Source: Serpula lacrymans var. lacrymans S7.9 (Eukaryota > Basidiomycota > Agaricomycetes > Boletales > Serpulaceae). From it: a stretch of 64,000 bases of DNA. The stretch spans positions 1,932,126 to 1,996,125 of the forward strand of contig NW_006763294.1 in assembly GCF_000218685.1 (NCBI RefSeq). Direction: 5' to 3'. Under the pieces are notes generated by a model. It saw nothing but the letters and a program-made list of their open reading frames with translations. It ran no database searches and was not told where the DNA came from. Within the stretch, counting starts at the first letter, position 1, and the number at the start of each line of letters is the position of its first letter. Both the position numbers and the translations under genes were made by a program. Positions 36,616 through 48,553 of this stretch are shown here, piece after piece.

Positions 36616-39600
36616 TTATAGATAAAACATCGTATCCTTCAACTTGTCGCCAGACACGCCTCCGTGCCACAGCCGTTCGGCCTCACGTCGTACCTCGTCC
36701 TCTGTCGCACTTCCACCACTGGTCGCTGTCGCGGTGCCATCGCCAAAGACTCCCTGCAGCAACTGGCGCAGGTAGCACCTCCCACGATCACATGCCATAT
36801 CGGCGTAGTATGCGGGGGAGACAAGGCTCACAGCCTTCGTTGCACGCGCAAATATATAGCTCAGGTTGTTCGTCAAGCCCTGCAGCTCATCCGCACCAAA
36901 CTTGATCTCATCATGCACTACGTAATAGTGTGTGGGTCTCGTTGTCCCCTGCAGACCACCATGTGCTAGATCCCATAAAGTTAGATATTTGCTCCACCCA
37001 GACTGCATCGAATAGGGTACATACCTTGCAAGAAGAAGTCAAATTCGTATACAGCTGTCACACCGCGATCGACCACTGTCCCAGGGCGAGGATTGCCATC
37101 TCGGTCTGCGGCACTCGGTTCGGTGGGGTAAAAGCGAGTGTGGTGACGCTTGCCGCACACGACAATGGTAAGCTTAGGTTTGTATGGCTTTTGAGGCGTG
37201 TCGAATTTACGGAAAGCTTTCTTGATCTCAGGAAGCTCATCTATGCGTACGATAGGAAATTGTCCCTGCAAATACACAGATAAGTCCCACAAAGTAACAG
37301 ATTTCTGCTTGATAGCAAACTTGCCTCTGATACACCATCACGATATACAAGAACGCGTTCAGGCAGCTTGTTGCCATTGCGCGATTTCCACAGGGTTAAT
37401 CGTTCCACCATCATTTGAGCAAGGTTCGTGATCATCTACATGGATATATGAATGAGAAAAAGCCAACAAGATGAGTGAGATGCTTGCCTCCTTCTTTGTC
37501 TCCTGTAATTCCATACTTGCTGGGTACTGCGCATAGTGGCTGTCGACACTTGCAACAACCGCTGCAATGGATGCTGTTGTGCACTCATCAGCCACACAAT
37601 CCATCTTGAACCACAATATACTCACGAGTCCCCTTGACACTACCTGGACCAGGGTGCGTCACATCCATCCCGACTATCATCGTAGGCGCCTCTTTGAGCC
37701 ATTTCCCACTCCTGTCGTCCAATTTGTGATTTACACCGCCCATCTTCATATTCACCTTCAAAGCAACGTTCGCGTAGTACTGCATCTGCCCCTTCTCCTT
37801 CCTAATCTTCGATGACTGCACACACACCGTCGCTACATCCAGGTAGGCATCGCACAAGTGTTTGAAACCCTCATATATAGCATGGTCGCCGCTTGACAAT
37901 ATCGCTAATACCATATTAGGCTTGGGCTTGACGCTGACCAGCGCATTTCTGATAGCAGTTATGGCCTCACGCCGCATCGTGTCTCCGCGGTTCTTCGGTG
38001 GAAGTTGAACGGCAACGAACGCAGGGTCCTGGCGATCTACGGTAATACCACTTTTCGAGCACATATCACGGAAGCCTTTGATCACATTGCGTAGCTCAGG
38101 ATCGTTCGTTCCACGAAACTCGTCGCGTCCACCGTCCTGCACCAGAAGCACCACCCAACGCTCTAGCCGTCCGCCCACGGTGAAACGCACGCTGCGCATA
38201 TTCCACGATGCCCGTTCATCTATTTGGGCAGGAGCATTGCTATAGGTGAGCCCGGGAGAAGGAAGGATTCGCCCCGGCACTACGGCCATCTCGTTACCTA
38301 TGCTGATCCCAAAGGCCCCCAAGAGGGAGGGGCCAGCAGTAAGGCGGAAACCCAGTTCGTTCAGACCGTGTGTGACTATTGCATTCGCATTCACGTTTGG
38401 CGGTTTGCAAGCCGCGGTGATCATTGCAGCCGTGTGCTCTTCCGTTAGTTTTCCTCGGTAGGGCTGATCTGGGAGTATCTCGCAGACTTCGGGGGGAAGG
38501 TAATTCTTGTTTTTCCCACCCACGTCAACTAATGGTAACTCTGGACGTCTCAATCTGATGCTGTATTCTGTCAATAAAAGTCCATGTCAACAAGCAGATC
38601 ATAACACTTAGAGTAGACGACAGGTGACTTACTGGCTAGGAAATACTGTTCAACTGTAACTTGTCCGCCCAGCTCTTCGCAGGGAAAACGATATTGTTTT
38701 GCATTCTGACGAGAGAGAGCCTTGACTGTCTTACGATAACCTAGGTGTGTGGTCTTCACCCTTAAATGTCTGACGAACGCGCTCGGATTAGCACTGAAGC
38801 TCGCCTCACGAAACGCTATCAATGCATCCGCTAAGTTACCAGGAGTGTAAAATGCAGTAGTGCAGACGTTGACGTTGACCATCAATTGTTTGTGCGCTGG
38901 GCGCACTGAGGAATAGAATCCTTTCCATGCTTCGAGCCCGCCTCCAAGGGGTACGGGCGGTGCCGCAGCACGAAAGAAGTAACGATTACGGCCTACGACT
39001 ACGCCACCACGTTGAGGGTGTGCAGCGAGAATGACATTGAGGGCTGCGATAACAGGAAGAATGTCGTATCCTTTATACTGCGGTTGTCCTGCGAGATAAC
39101 TAGAATCAATAGTTTTAGCCTTGAGATCATGGGAAGAGCCAACGTTGGGCTTACTTTAATAAACTTCTAGTCTCTATTTCTTGTATGAATTTTATAGTGA
39201 GTGTATACTCCTTTCCTCCTGTCTCAGGGGGTCCACTTTCGTCTTCATCATAATAAGGCACCCTAATGGCAAGTGGCTGAGGTAGTGAATTTGCTGCAAT
39301 TAATTTTGCGCTATTGTCGTGAGCAACGGTGCCTCGCATGCCTGCAGATGCCCAATCTGGGGTCTGTTCTGCGAGCTGGAAGATGCGGCGCTTGACACGG
39401 CGGGCAGCTGTACCTGCCGCTGGTGCAATACTAACATCATATTCGAAGAGAGGGCCCTTTGGGACACGAACTGGGAAGAAATTGCTTCTCAGTTTGACCT
39501 GTGTGCCCACAGTGCCGAAGCCAGGACGAAGAGGGAGGTCTGTAGGACCGTCCCCAACGGAGAGTTGCTTGAAGGAGGCCACCAGGGCGTCGTCTGACTT

Positions 39601-39997
39601 GTCTGCGATGCGTTGATCGATATTGGCGGGCACGTTCTGTGCAAAGACACTGGTGATGATGGTGGTCAGTGTCAGAGATGAGTGGTGGCGTCGTCGGAGT
39701 CACTTACCCGCCATACTCTCTCGGCCCACCCCGCCCTCTGTCCTGGAAGCCACCACGACCACCTGGGGGAGGACCACCACGACCAGAAGGAGGTCCACCA
39801 CGACCAGAAGGAGGTCCACCACGACCAGAAGGAGGTCCACCACGACCAGAAGGAGGTCCACCACGACCAGAAGGAGGTCCACCACGATCAGGAGGTCCAC
39901 CACGACCCCCTCTGTCCCCGGGGCCACCTCGTCCTCGCCCACCACGTCCTCCGTCGAACCCACCACCCCTGCCTCTGTTGTCGCCTCTGTAACTCAT
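36616..39997 (-). CDS. Argonaute (RNA-silencing slicer)
   Basis: The start MSYRGDNRGRGGGFD is followed by an RGG/SGRGGPP tandem stretch. Then come the N domain (GFGTVGTQVKLRSNFFPVRV), linker 1 (YDILPVIAALNVILAAHPQR, RNRYFFRAA), PAZ-like residues (YRFPCEELGGQVTVEQYFLA), linker 2 (LRRPELPLVDVG, NYLPPEVCEI), MID (FAVQLPPKNRG) and PIWI. The catalytic tetrad is in place: Asp in VGMDVTHPGPGS, Glu near MELQETKKE, Asp in VYRDGVSE, and His in PTHYYVVHDEIKFG. The end (VSLVSPAYYADMACDRGRCY, DTMFYL) is typical. The TAA is at 36616-36618. It should bind small RNA and cut complementary transcripts, relevant to the adjacent retroelement-rich region. Confidence 0.93.
39773..39890 (-). repeat. 21 base tandem repeat coding SGRGGPP in Argonaute
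   Basis: About five and a half near-perfect copies of a 21 base unit (plus strand GACCAGAAGGAGGTCCACCA) encode five SGRGGPP units in the Arg/Gly-rich N-terminus. The near identity points to recent slippage, so the copy number is probably variable between strains. Confidence 0.9.
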
Positions 39998-40423
39998 CGC
40001 AGTAGCTGTACTCTGTCTTGCAAGTGAACGTAGAGACCAAACCCTTGAACCGTTGTCGTGCTTGAGGTGGCGTTAAGTAACGCGTTGCTGTACAGACAAG
40101 GCTGTGGGCAGAGAACAATGGGCTAAGCGCCCTCCTAGAGGGATGCGCACGAGTCGAGCCGAGCGAACCGGGTCTGACTCGCGCGTTGCTGAGATCGGGG
40201 TGCTGTCACTGCCGTAATGCATTATTAGCCCTTCGCGTTCCCAGCCATTATCGCGGAGTAATCTTGCTTTCATCTTCGTCTTGTCCCGTGTCCACACCCG
40301 TCCTGGTCACCTGAAAAAAATCTAGTGAAACAGTAATGCACTAGCAAGAAAGGGGTCCAAGTCTTCGCTTTATAGGCCCTCATTCCACGACTGCGCCATG
40401 CAGTCGCACTTGAACATGCCAAC
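39998..40423. promoter_or_regulatory. Divergent promoter region of Argonaute and the 7-TM gene
   Basis: About 425 bases between two divergent starts. No supported frame. Presumed promoter for both genes. Confidence 0.35.
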
Positions 40424-41852
40424 ATGGACGCAGAAATCATACTACCATCCCTAGGGCGAATGTCTCTTACGTCTACATGGCTCGAGTCTCTACTTTTCGG
40501 TGTGTCCAACCTCACTCACCTTGATGCGCATCTTTTCTGATCGCGTCGTTATTGGACTTTTTGCGGACAGGAATCAAGTCAGTGTCGCACAACTTGTCGC
40601 TTGTCCCACCGCCAAACTTAACATCTATTTTCTCTTTATTCAAGTTGCATCCTCTTCGGAGCCTGTATCCATATCTTGACAGACAGACATCGACAGCCTC
40701 ATTGGTGTGTTCGCCCTGTCATCGAATAACGCGCGTTTTAGTCATCATTCGCAGGATTCTATATGTTTCATGCGCCTTTCATATGTCTATATCAACAGCA
40801 CACGCCATCTTAGCTTTTATCCAATTGTTGGATGCATTCACCGGGCATGCATATGCGTCTATTCCGCACGGTGCTGACATTTATTTTGCCACACCGAATG
40901 CATTATTTATCATAAACTTGACTATGTATGTTGCAAACGTAAGCGTCTCCTTCCTTCCAGTAGACCTTTCCCCCTCAAGCTCGTCCTCCAGGTATTTGCG
41001 CAAGACTTACTACTGGTAATTATCTATTACCCTCGTGATGTTTAAAATTGAATCTGTGGACAGATCTGGAGGTTATACATTGTCTGGGGTCATAATAGGA
41101 AATTACTCTTTCTTTCGGTACGAACTTCAATTTCATTTTAGCATTTTCATCATATATACTTTTTCGGCAGCTGTTTGTAGAAGCTGCCCATATCGGTGAG
41201 TCAGACCGTTGATCGCCCAGCTTTTCATTTATTCTAACTTGTACCATCCAGCGTGTGCGATCGTTTCCGTAGTGCTCATCGCTCCGTCAAATGGCCTGCT
41301 TTTCTCATCAAAAGTCCAAGCATTCGGAAAGGCAAGCTGGACACTCGATCTATTCCTGAACACGACTGTCACGTGTGGGATCGCATATCCGTTGTGGAGA
41401 GCTAGCATACGAACCGCCCCTATATCCAACCACAGCTACCAAGCAACGATGTACACCGTCATCGAGTCAGGCGCACTTATAGCTAGCTGTACTGTGATCA
41501 TGTTCGCGCTTGACGTGGCAGGAAGTCCCGCTGGATTCGCCGCTGTCAACGTAGCGGTCCAAGTGGCGGTAAGTTTCTTCATGCTATTGATGCAGACTTT
41601 GAATGTATCGAAGGATAATAAATTGACGATCAATCCACTTAGACGACGACGCCGCTACTTATCATTGTCCGCCTCGGTCTCGGTCTTACTCACGGAAAAA
41701 GTTCATCGAATGAAAATGCAATGGATGATGAAAAGGACGGATCATTACGCTTCGCTCGTCCAGTCCAGGTCAACGTCACTCACACTCAAACGGAGGAAAT
41801 TGCTAGTGCTCTCCCTAGGAGTTCTTTGGACTCGGTTGAAAGTGATAATTAG
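40424..41852 (+). CDS. Seven-transmembrane protein of a basidiomycete family (DUF6533/6534-like)
   Basis: Exons from ATG 40424 join as MDAEIILPSLGRMSLTSTWL, then LLFGINCILFGACIHILTDR, FIIRRILYVSCAFHMSISTA, TPNALFIINLTMYVAN, IWRLYIVWGHNRKLLFLS, LFVEAAHIACAIVSVVLIAP, DLFLNTTVTCGIAYPLWRAS, VIESGALIASCTVIMFALDV and PLLIIVRLGLGLTH. The phrase IWRLYIVWGHN is the central signature of the large mushroom 7-TM family. A charged cytosolic tail (SSNENAMDDEKDGS) ends at the TAG at 41850-41852. Function is unknown; a plasma-membrane receptor role is only a guess. Confidence 0.75.
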
Positions 41853-42439
41853 TTATACAGCCTGAGCATATGCAGATCATATGTAGGCTCTTCTGTCCCT
41901 GACTCACTTCTCAGCTGATAAATCAATGCCAGCGTTTTTCTCGGTGCCATGTGTCTAGCAATACAGAGAGAATCAAAGGACTCTTTTGGCCTGGCATATT
42001 ATACATGTTTATTAGCTGTGTAACAATATCACGCTTCTTAGTGAATCAGCGCTGTTCTTGAACAGGATGAAACCTGAGGAGATGGATGGGGAAATTCATT
42101 GCACACAGGCCACAATCAGGTAATAGTCCAGTAAAGCGGCTTCAACAAGCCAAGGACACTAAGGTAGATCAGACACTAAAGGTAAAGAAATCCAGGAGAC
42201 TTTGAATAGTAGGTAAAACTCTTGTACAGTAATGTAATAGATGTATTTAATGGCCCTGGGTTCAAAATGTGTACCCGGGGATGTGAGTGTTGTAGTCATC
42301 CTGGGTTAGACGATGTTACAGCCCAGGCTGAACAGATCATAGATCACTTGGCTATAGACCATTCCCAGGAAATGTTCCCATGTTGCTGAGCATCACTTAC
42401 AGATACCTTATCAATGTGTTGAAGTTAGACAGGTCCCAG
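41853..42439. other. Intergenic stretch bordering the repeat-rich region
   Basis: About 590 bases without a recognised gene or repeat match in this window. It marks the change from gene space to the retrotransposon-rich part. Confidence 0.35.
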
Positions 42440-42574
42440 TGTTGATGATGAGAACTGTTGTTAGAAAACCACACACGAAAAACAAACTAACACACAATCC
42501 TCCCAGATTCCATGGAACTTGTGTATGGGCTTTGCCTCCTAGAACAGTGGAGTGGTCTGGTTGTTTGTGGGGTG

Positions 42575-43267
42575 TGTTGGAGCATTAGACGACGCTCATA
42601 GTAGTTGAGCCTCTGCCTAGAAACACTTACATTACTTACGAATTTGTAACTGCGGGAAACTACTTCCTTTTTCATCTTCGGATATTCCTGCAGCATCTAT
42701 TTTCTCCGTGTTCGAGCACTTGACACCTCAGTCTGTTATTACAGTACTGAGGTGAGACATTATAACAATATTGTTACAATAACACAATTTTCGGACCTTT
42801 CCTTTAATTTTCATTCTCCGCTTTAACCTTTTTACTATAGTTCACACTCCGTGCCATGCGGCACTTTCCTTTTTCGTTCTAACCCCACCTTCTCGTGCAG
42901 CGCTGCCTTTATTCTTATTTTAAACACAAACCCTCTCACGCAGTGGAGCTGGTCACACGGGCTGTGCCCTCTGACATCATCAGCCACTGCTTTTATCAAC
43001 TGTACAGTACATAGGTACAAACACTCTGTATTAGTATAAATACCCCAATAGATCAAGGAGACTCCTCAGCGAGTCCTCCTGTTGTAAACCAACAAACTCT
43101 CTGCAGTTTAAGGGGTAACCACTCCCTCATCACTACCTTTATAGTGTGTTCCTGTGTGTGCCAGAGTAACTAACTCTTGGTTGTTACAAATATGTTTTCA
43201 AGTTAGACATCTATTGACTTTCTACTTAGTGTTTACTTATTAAACAGGTTTATACATAACCACTTCA
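42575..43267. mobile_element. Solo-LTR-like insertion with GGGTG target duplication, itself split by another LTR
   Basis: It begins TGTTGGAGCATT and ends ACCACTTCA, and is flanked by GGGTG at 42570-42574 and 43268-43272. The paralogous empty site at about 52248 has a single GGGTG. Without the LTR nested in it, the insertion is about 270 bases, a TG...CA unit with no coding capacity. Confidence 0.75.
42772..43188 (+). mobile_element. Solo LTR, family E, copy 1
   Basis: A 417 base TG...CA unit beginning TGTTACAATAACACAATTTT and ending CTTGGTTGTTACA. It is flanked by AATAT at 42767-42771 and 43189-43193. It matches 44056-44564, and the reverse complement of 55329-55741. A TATA-like GTATAAATA lies near 43032. 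Confidence 0.92.
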
Positions 43268-43473
43268 GGGTGGTATGTATAATGATCCTTCAAAGTAAAA
43301 CCCAGGGATGTATGGGTGTGGGTTTTGAGGAGGAGGGATAGTTGGAATATAGAAGATGGGGGCTTTGTGGCAAGTATAGACAAGCACTACCTTGCTAATT
43401 GTAGCACAAGGTAGGTTTGAGAATGATGAGATAATGAGGTTCCCAGTGATAGCAGGCTCCTGACGCACAAACT

Positions 43474-43792
43474 TGTTAGATCCCTACGCCTTATGCCAAA
43501 CTAACGGAGGTGTAAGTTTCAAAATCAAGCAAGTAGTGTTAAGTATTGATATTAAGAGGTAATCAACAACTGAGGAAATGTATGTACATGAGTGTTGGTA
43601 TATACACGTTTCTGAAGGTCAGCTATGAGGCGCTGACTGATGTTCTACGTCATAGTCTAGGCTTTGTCAGGTGATTGTCACGTGACCAGATATAACTAAC
43701 TACTTGCCAGTATGAATCATGTGATAGTAATATCACGTGACTATAATAAATAAGATTTTGAGATTAGATAAGGTTTGATTCGGATTGTGACA
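43474..43792 (-). repeat. 3' LTR of element A
   Basis: 319 bases, TG...CA. Same family as 50408-50686, and the reverse complement of 58038-58385. The pol frame runs into it and stops at 43764. Confidence 0.88.
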
Positions 43793-46700
43793 TTACCCCC
43801 TCCTTAAGACTTTCGTCTCGGAAGTGAGGGTCAAGTTTCCCAGATTCCCAGTTAAATAGTTGTTTTTGTACTCTTGTCGTAGTAAAATTTTCAAAAGGTT
43901 GGAATTGTAATTGAAATTGTATCCATCGAGGTGCACTAGGGTTTTTATTGTGGAATATTTTCACCTTTTTTGGTGAATTGGATAGGTGTTGTTCAGGTTC
44001 CCATGTGTGTTCCTCTTTTGGGTAGTTTTTCCAATGAACTAGGTATTCTAGTTTTTGTTACAATTAACATACCAGAACCTACTTACGCTTCACTTTTTGT
44101 ACTTTACTTTTCATTTTTCCAAGTCATATAACCAGTCATGTGACCATTTACTTTACTTTTCATTTTCGGACCTTTCCTTTAAATTTCATTCTCCGCTTTA
44201 ACCTTGTACTGTAGTTTTCACACTGTGCCATGTGGCACTTCCCCTTGTAGTTCAAACTCCACCTTTCTTGCGTGGTGCCACCTTTATTCTTATTTTAGAT
44301 ACAAGTATCTCATGCAGTGGAGCTGGTCACACGGGCTAGGCCCCATGACATCAGCAGCCACTGCCTCTAGCAACTGTACAGTACATATGTACAAACAAAC
44401 CTGTATTAGTATATAAACCCCAATAGATCTTGGGGAAGGACTCAGCGAGTCCTCCTGTTGTATACCAACTAACTCTCTGCATCCTAAGGGGTAACCACTC
44501 CCTCAATCATCTTCCTTATAGTGTGTTCTGTGTGCGCCAGAGTAACTAACTCTTGGTTGTTACAGTTTTCCCTTTTTTAGACGTGAGTCTAGAACTTCCT
44601 CGACCTCATACTCTTCTTGCCCATCCACTATCACCGGTGGTATTGGTTTGGGTTGTTTCTGAGAAGGGAATTGTGGTTCTTTGTAGGGTGTGAGTTTTGT
44701 TTCATTAAAAACTGGATGAATGGATCGCTATGTCAGTGGTAGTAGTAGTTTGTAGGCTGACTCGCCTATTTTTTCAATGATCTCGAATGGTCTGTGTCTT
44801 TTATCATCCAGTTTCTTAGTTGGTCGGTCTGTTGAAATGTTCATTGCTTCTACATATACTCTGTCTCCTATTGTATATTCCACAGCATCCCTTTCCTTTT
44901 TGTCATATTGTTTCTTCATCTGTTCTGCCGCCTTTTGTAATGATTCTTCCGCTTTTTTCCTCGTGTCTGTCATTCTCTTTACGAAATCTTCCGCGCTTTC
45001 ACTTTTCACTTCCACTTTCACTACTTCCTGTGTTCTCGGATGGCGTCCTTGATTTAGGTAGAATGTGCTATATCCTGTTGCAGAGTGTTGTTTGTTGTTA
45101 TATGAGAACTTTGCTAAAGTAAGCCATTCTGCCCAATCATCTTGTTTATGATTTATGAAGATCCTGAGATACTGCTCTATCTCTTGATTGATCCTCTCTG
45201 TTTGTCCATCCGTCTGTGGGTGCCATGCCGTTGATGGATTTGCCCTTATCTGAAGAAGCGTGTGTAGATCTTTCATAAATTTAGAAACAAATTGCGGTCC
45301 CCAATCTGAAATGATCTTTTTGGGTATGCCATAGTTTCTAAATACGTGATCTCTAAATAATCGCGCTACTCCTTCTGAGGTGATCTCCATCTGAGTGGGA
45401 ATTACTTTGATCATTTTTGTGAATTGGTCTATGACTACCATTATCATGTTGTATCCGGTTGATTCTGGTAATGGTCCGATCAGATCCACTGAAATGATTT
45501 GCCATAGTTTACTCGGGATTTCGTTTGGATGGAGTGGTGCCACTTTCTTTTTGTGGTCTGTTTTAGTTCTTTGGCAGACTTCACATCCATCTACGTATCT
45601 TGTGATATCTCTGTCCATATAAGGCCACCAGTATTGTCGAGTGATCAATTCCTTTGTTTTATATCTACCTGGGTGACCTGCAATGGTAGAGTCATGGTTT
45701 CATCTGATGATTTCTTCCCTTAGCTTGGTATCTTTTGGTACGCATATCCTGCCTTTGAATACTACATAGCCCTCTTCTTCGAACTATCCATCCTCTCTTC
45801 TCTCTATCTTTCCTTTCATCCTTTTTATCAGGTCATCTACATTCCCTTTCCTTTTTAAGATCCATTTTGAAATTACTAATTCTTCCTCTTGACTATCTTT
45901 GACTGCTTGTCTTTGTTCTGATGAAAGGGTCATTTGTACGAATAGTTTCTCATCTAGTAGTACAACATCCTCATTGTCTTTTTCTCCTTTATTGTGATCT
46001 GATTGTCTTGAGAGCAGATCTGCTTTTATATGTTTTCTTCCAGGAATATGGTGTATTGTGAAATGATATTGACTCAATTCTGTCATCCATCGTGCCTGTT
46101 GTCTGTTCAACTTCCTAGGTTCTTTGAAATATAACAGATTTTGATGATCCGTCCATATTTCAAATTCTTCCTCTGCATCTATTAAGTAGTGTCTCCATTC
46201 ATTGAGTGCTGTCATGATGGCAAGAAGTTCTTTGTCATAGATCTCGTAATTGTGTTCCGTGGGATTCAACACTTTAGAGAGGTATGCAATTGGCTTCCAG
46301 TCATCTTTTTGTCTCTGTGATAAGACAGCTCCCATTGCAAAGTCACTACTATATGCTTCTACTTTATATTGGCTCTGTGGTACTGGGAGGGCTAACACAG
46401 GGGCTGAAGCTACGCATCTTTTTAAGGTGTCAAATGCTTTGTATTGTTCATTTCCCCAAATGAATTCCTCTTTTCCCGTTAACTTGGTCAATGGTTTTGC
46501 TACTTCCCCAAAGCCTTCTATAAACCTTCTGTAGAAATTTACAAAGCCCAAGAATGCTTGGATGTCTTTTTTGTTTTTACATTCTGGCCATTTGCTAATT
46601 CCTTCTACTTTCACTGGATCCATGCAAATTTCGTTTTCTGAGATGATCAATCCCAGATATTCTACTTCTGTTTGTTCAAAATCGCATTTCTCTGGTTTAA

Positions 46701-48552
46701 GTTAGAGATGGTTCTTTCTTAGGATTTCTAATACACGTTGTGTTGTTGCTCTGTGCATTTCTATATCCTTTGTGAATATCATAATATCGTCTAGATATAT
46801 GATCACGAGCCCTTTGTTTATCAATTCTCTAAGGAGTGCGTTCATCATTGTTTGGAACGTGGCGGGGGAATTTGTCAGTCCGAAGAACATGACTAATGGT
46901 TCAAATAACCCCTGATTTGTTCTGAATGCTGCTTTCGGCTCGTCTCCCTCTCTCATTCGGATATTGTTATATCCCCATCTTACATCCAGTTTTGTGAAGT
47001 ACTTTGCTCCGCTCAACTTGTCTACTAGTTCTCCAATCAGGGGAAGTGGATATCTATTTTTGATAGTGATATCATTTAACTTCCCATAGTCCTGAACTGG
47101 TCTCAGCTTTCCGTTTTTCTTCTTTATGAAAAAGAAGGGTTATGCGAATGGGGATTTGGATGGTCTTATCTGTCCCAATTCTAGATTCTCTTTTAGAAAC
47201 ACATCTAACTCTTCCTGTTCTTCTCTTGCTAATGGGTAAATCTTGCAATCTAGGGAGTGATCTCCTGGTACTAGTTTGATTGCATGATCCCATTGTCTCC
47301 TTTCTGGTAGTGCGTCAAACTCTTTTCTATCAAATACGTCTTTGTATTGATGAAGGTGTTTTGGCACTATCTTTTTTAATCTGCCTTCTTTTTGATCTTT
47401 GCCTGCAGCTTTGGCTAGTCTTTGTGCCATTGTGCCTTGGGCCCTAATGTGATAGTATTGATTGTCGATAGTGGTGTCTTCAAAATTATGGAGATTCATC
47501 TGTATCAATCTTTCCCCCATTTCAAGTTCTTCAAAGAGTGTTTCAGGATCCTCCTCTGGATCAGAGATTTGGATTTTGGGTTTGCACTCTTCAGGACATC
47601 TTTCAAAGTTTAACTTTGACTCTTTCCAGTCTATTGTTGGGTTATGTTTGTTTAACCACTCATGTCCTAAAAACATCTTTCTGTTACCGAGATTGGTTAC
47701 GGCGAGTTGAATTCTTTCAATGTGATTATCGATTTCCATGAGCAGTATCACAAATTCATTGATGGCTCCATTCTTATTAAGAGTACCATCTGCATTATAC
47801 ACTGGGATTGGTCTAGGTATCCTTCTTGTTTCATAATTTTGGTCTTTCACAAATTGAGAGTCGATGCAACTCCCCGTGCATCCACTATCTAATAGTGCTT
47901 CAACCGTCTTTGTCTTTAGAGTATCTAGTGTAGTGAGCCTACATGTCACGTTCATTTGATTGCCTTGGGTACCCCTAATGTACTTTTTAGGGGAGGCAAT
48001 TTCTATGATCGCTTGTATAGCTTCTACTTTTGGTAACCGGTTGATTTCTTTTATTGTTTCCCGGGTTACTTCTCTAGTTCTCTTTTTATGTGTCCAAGCA
48101 CTTAGAATCCCAATGGATCTTTCTTCTCTTTGGTCTCTAAGCCTGTCTACTATCCACTCTGGGGTCCAGACTTCTTTTCTTTCTAGGTTTTGTTTTGGAG
48201 GGGTTCCTGACCTCCCTTCTACAGTCTCTGCTGCATTTTTCTCTGTAGAGCTCGCCGCATCGGGTGTAGGGATCTTAGCATCTGCCATCAGTGCTGCACT
48301 TTTTAGTGATTTGCCCGCCGTCAAAACTGCGGATGTCTCGTCACTATGCGCCGCTTCTGCTGCAGTTGTGCTTTTCTTTTTTGCATCTCTTTCGTTTTTT
48401 ATTTCTTTCTTTGTCTGTGGATTTTTTGTAGTTTTATTGTCAATGCTATCTGGTAATTTACATGTTTCCACAGACAGAGGGAGAAATTGATCCGAAATGT
48501 CTTTTTGGGGTGCAGCCAGTTGATGCGGTACCGCTGGCCTCTTTAAAAACCC
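43764..48552 (-). pseudogene. Element A pol polyprotein, broken
   Basis: From the frameshift site the frame reads LKRPAVPHQ onward, with a long spacer. The protease follows (ALLDSGCTGSCIDSQF, near 47880). Reverse transcriptase shows LRPVQDYGKLNDITIKN and IIYLDDIMIFT (near 46790). RNase H shows WTDHQNLLYF. The integrase has the zinc-binding WWPYMDRDI and CEVCQRTK, then the core VDLIGPLP, SDWGPQFVSKF and QTDGQTERINQEIEQY. The chromodomain reads YLVHWKNYPKEEHTWEPEQ (near 44000). In-frame stops occur near 47142 (before PFFFIKKK), 46700, 45784 and 45690, and a solo LTR splits the chromodomain at 44056. It is not functional. Confidence 0.9.
44056..44564 (+). mobile_element. Solo LTR, family E, copy 2, inside the chromodomain of element A
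   Basis: A 509 base unit TGTTACAATTAACATACC...TTGGTTGTTACA flanked by GTTTT at 44051-44055 and 44565-44569. It is about 90 bases longer than copy 1 because of a stretch near 44070-44160. Removing it and one GTTTT rejoins the chromodomain frame of element A. Confidence 0.93.
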
Positions 48553-48553
48553 G

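Larger units (their letters stand above)
42440..43473. repeat. Dispersed ~340 base repeat, copy 1, split by nested LTR insertions
   Basis: The two outer parts (42440-42574 and 43268-43473) together match 52121-52464, starting TGTTGATGATGAGAACTG and ending CTGACGCACAAAC. The unbroken copy at 52121-52464 shows the pre-insertion state around GGGGTGGTA. The nature of the repeat (LTR, MITE or other) is not clear. Confidence 0.85.

Noticed and set aside
37588..38574. Argonaute fragment read as a stand-alone gene
   Set aside because: It is one large exon; flanking exons join in frame on both sides.
39773..39890. Regular short repeats that might suggest a CRISPR
   Set aside because: Unit of 21 bases in coding frame, no spacers, eukaryotic genome.
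39623..40027. Plus-strand frames of Thr/Arg and Pro/Gly repeats
   Set aside because: Antisense shadow of the SGRGGPP repeat in Argonaute.
47960..48490. 176-codon plus-strand frame
   Set aside because: Antisense to the element A pol spacer.
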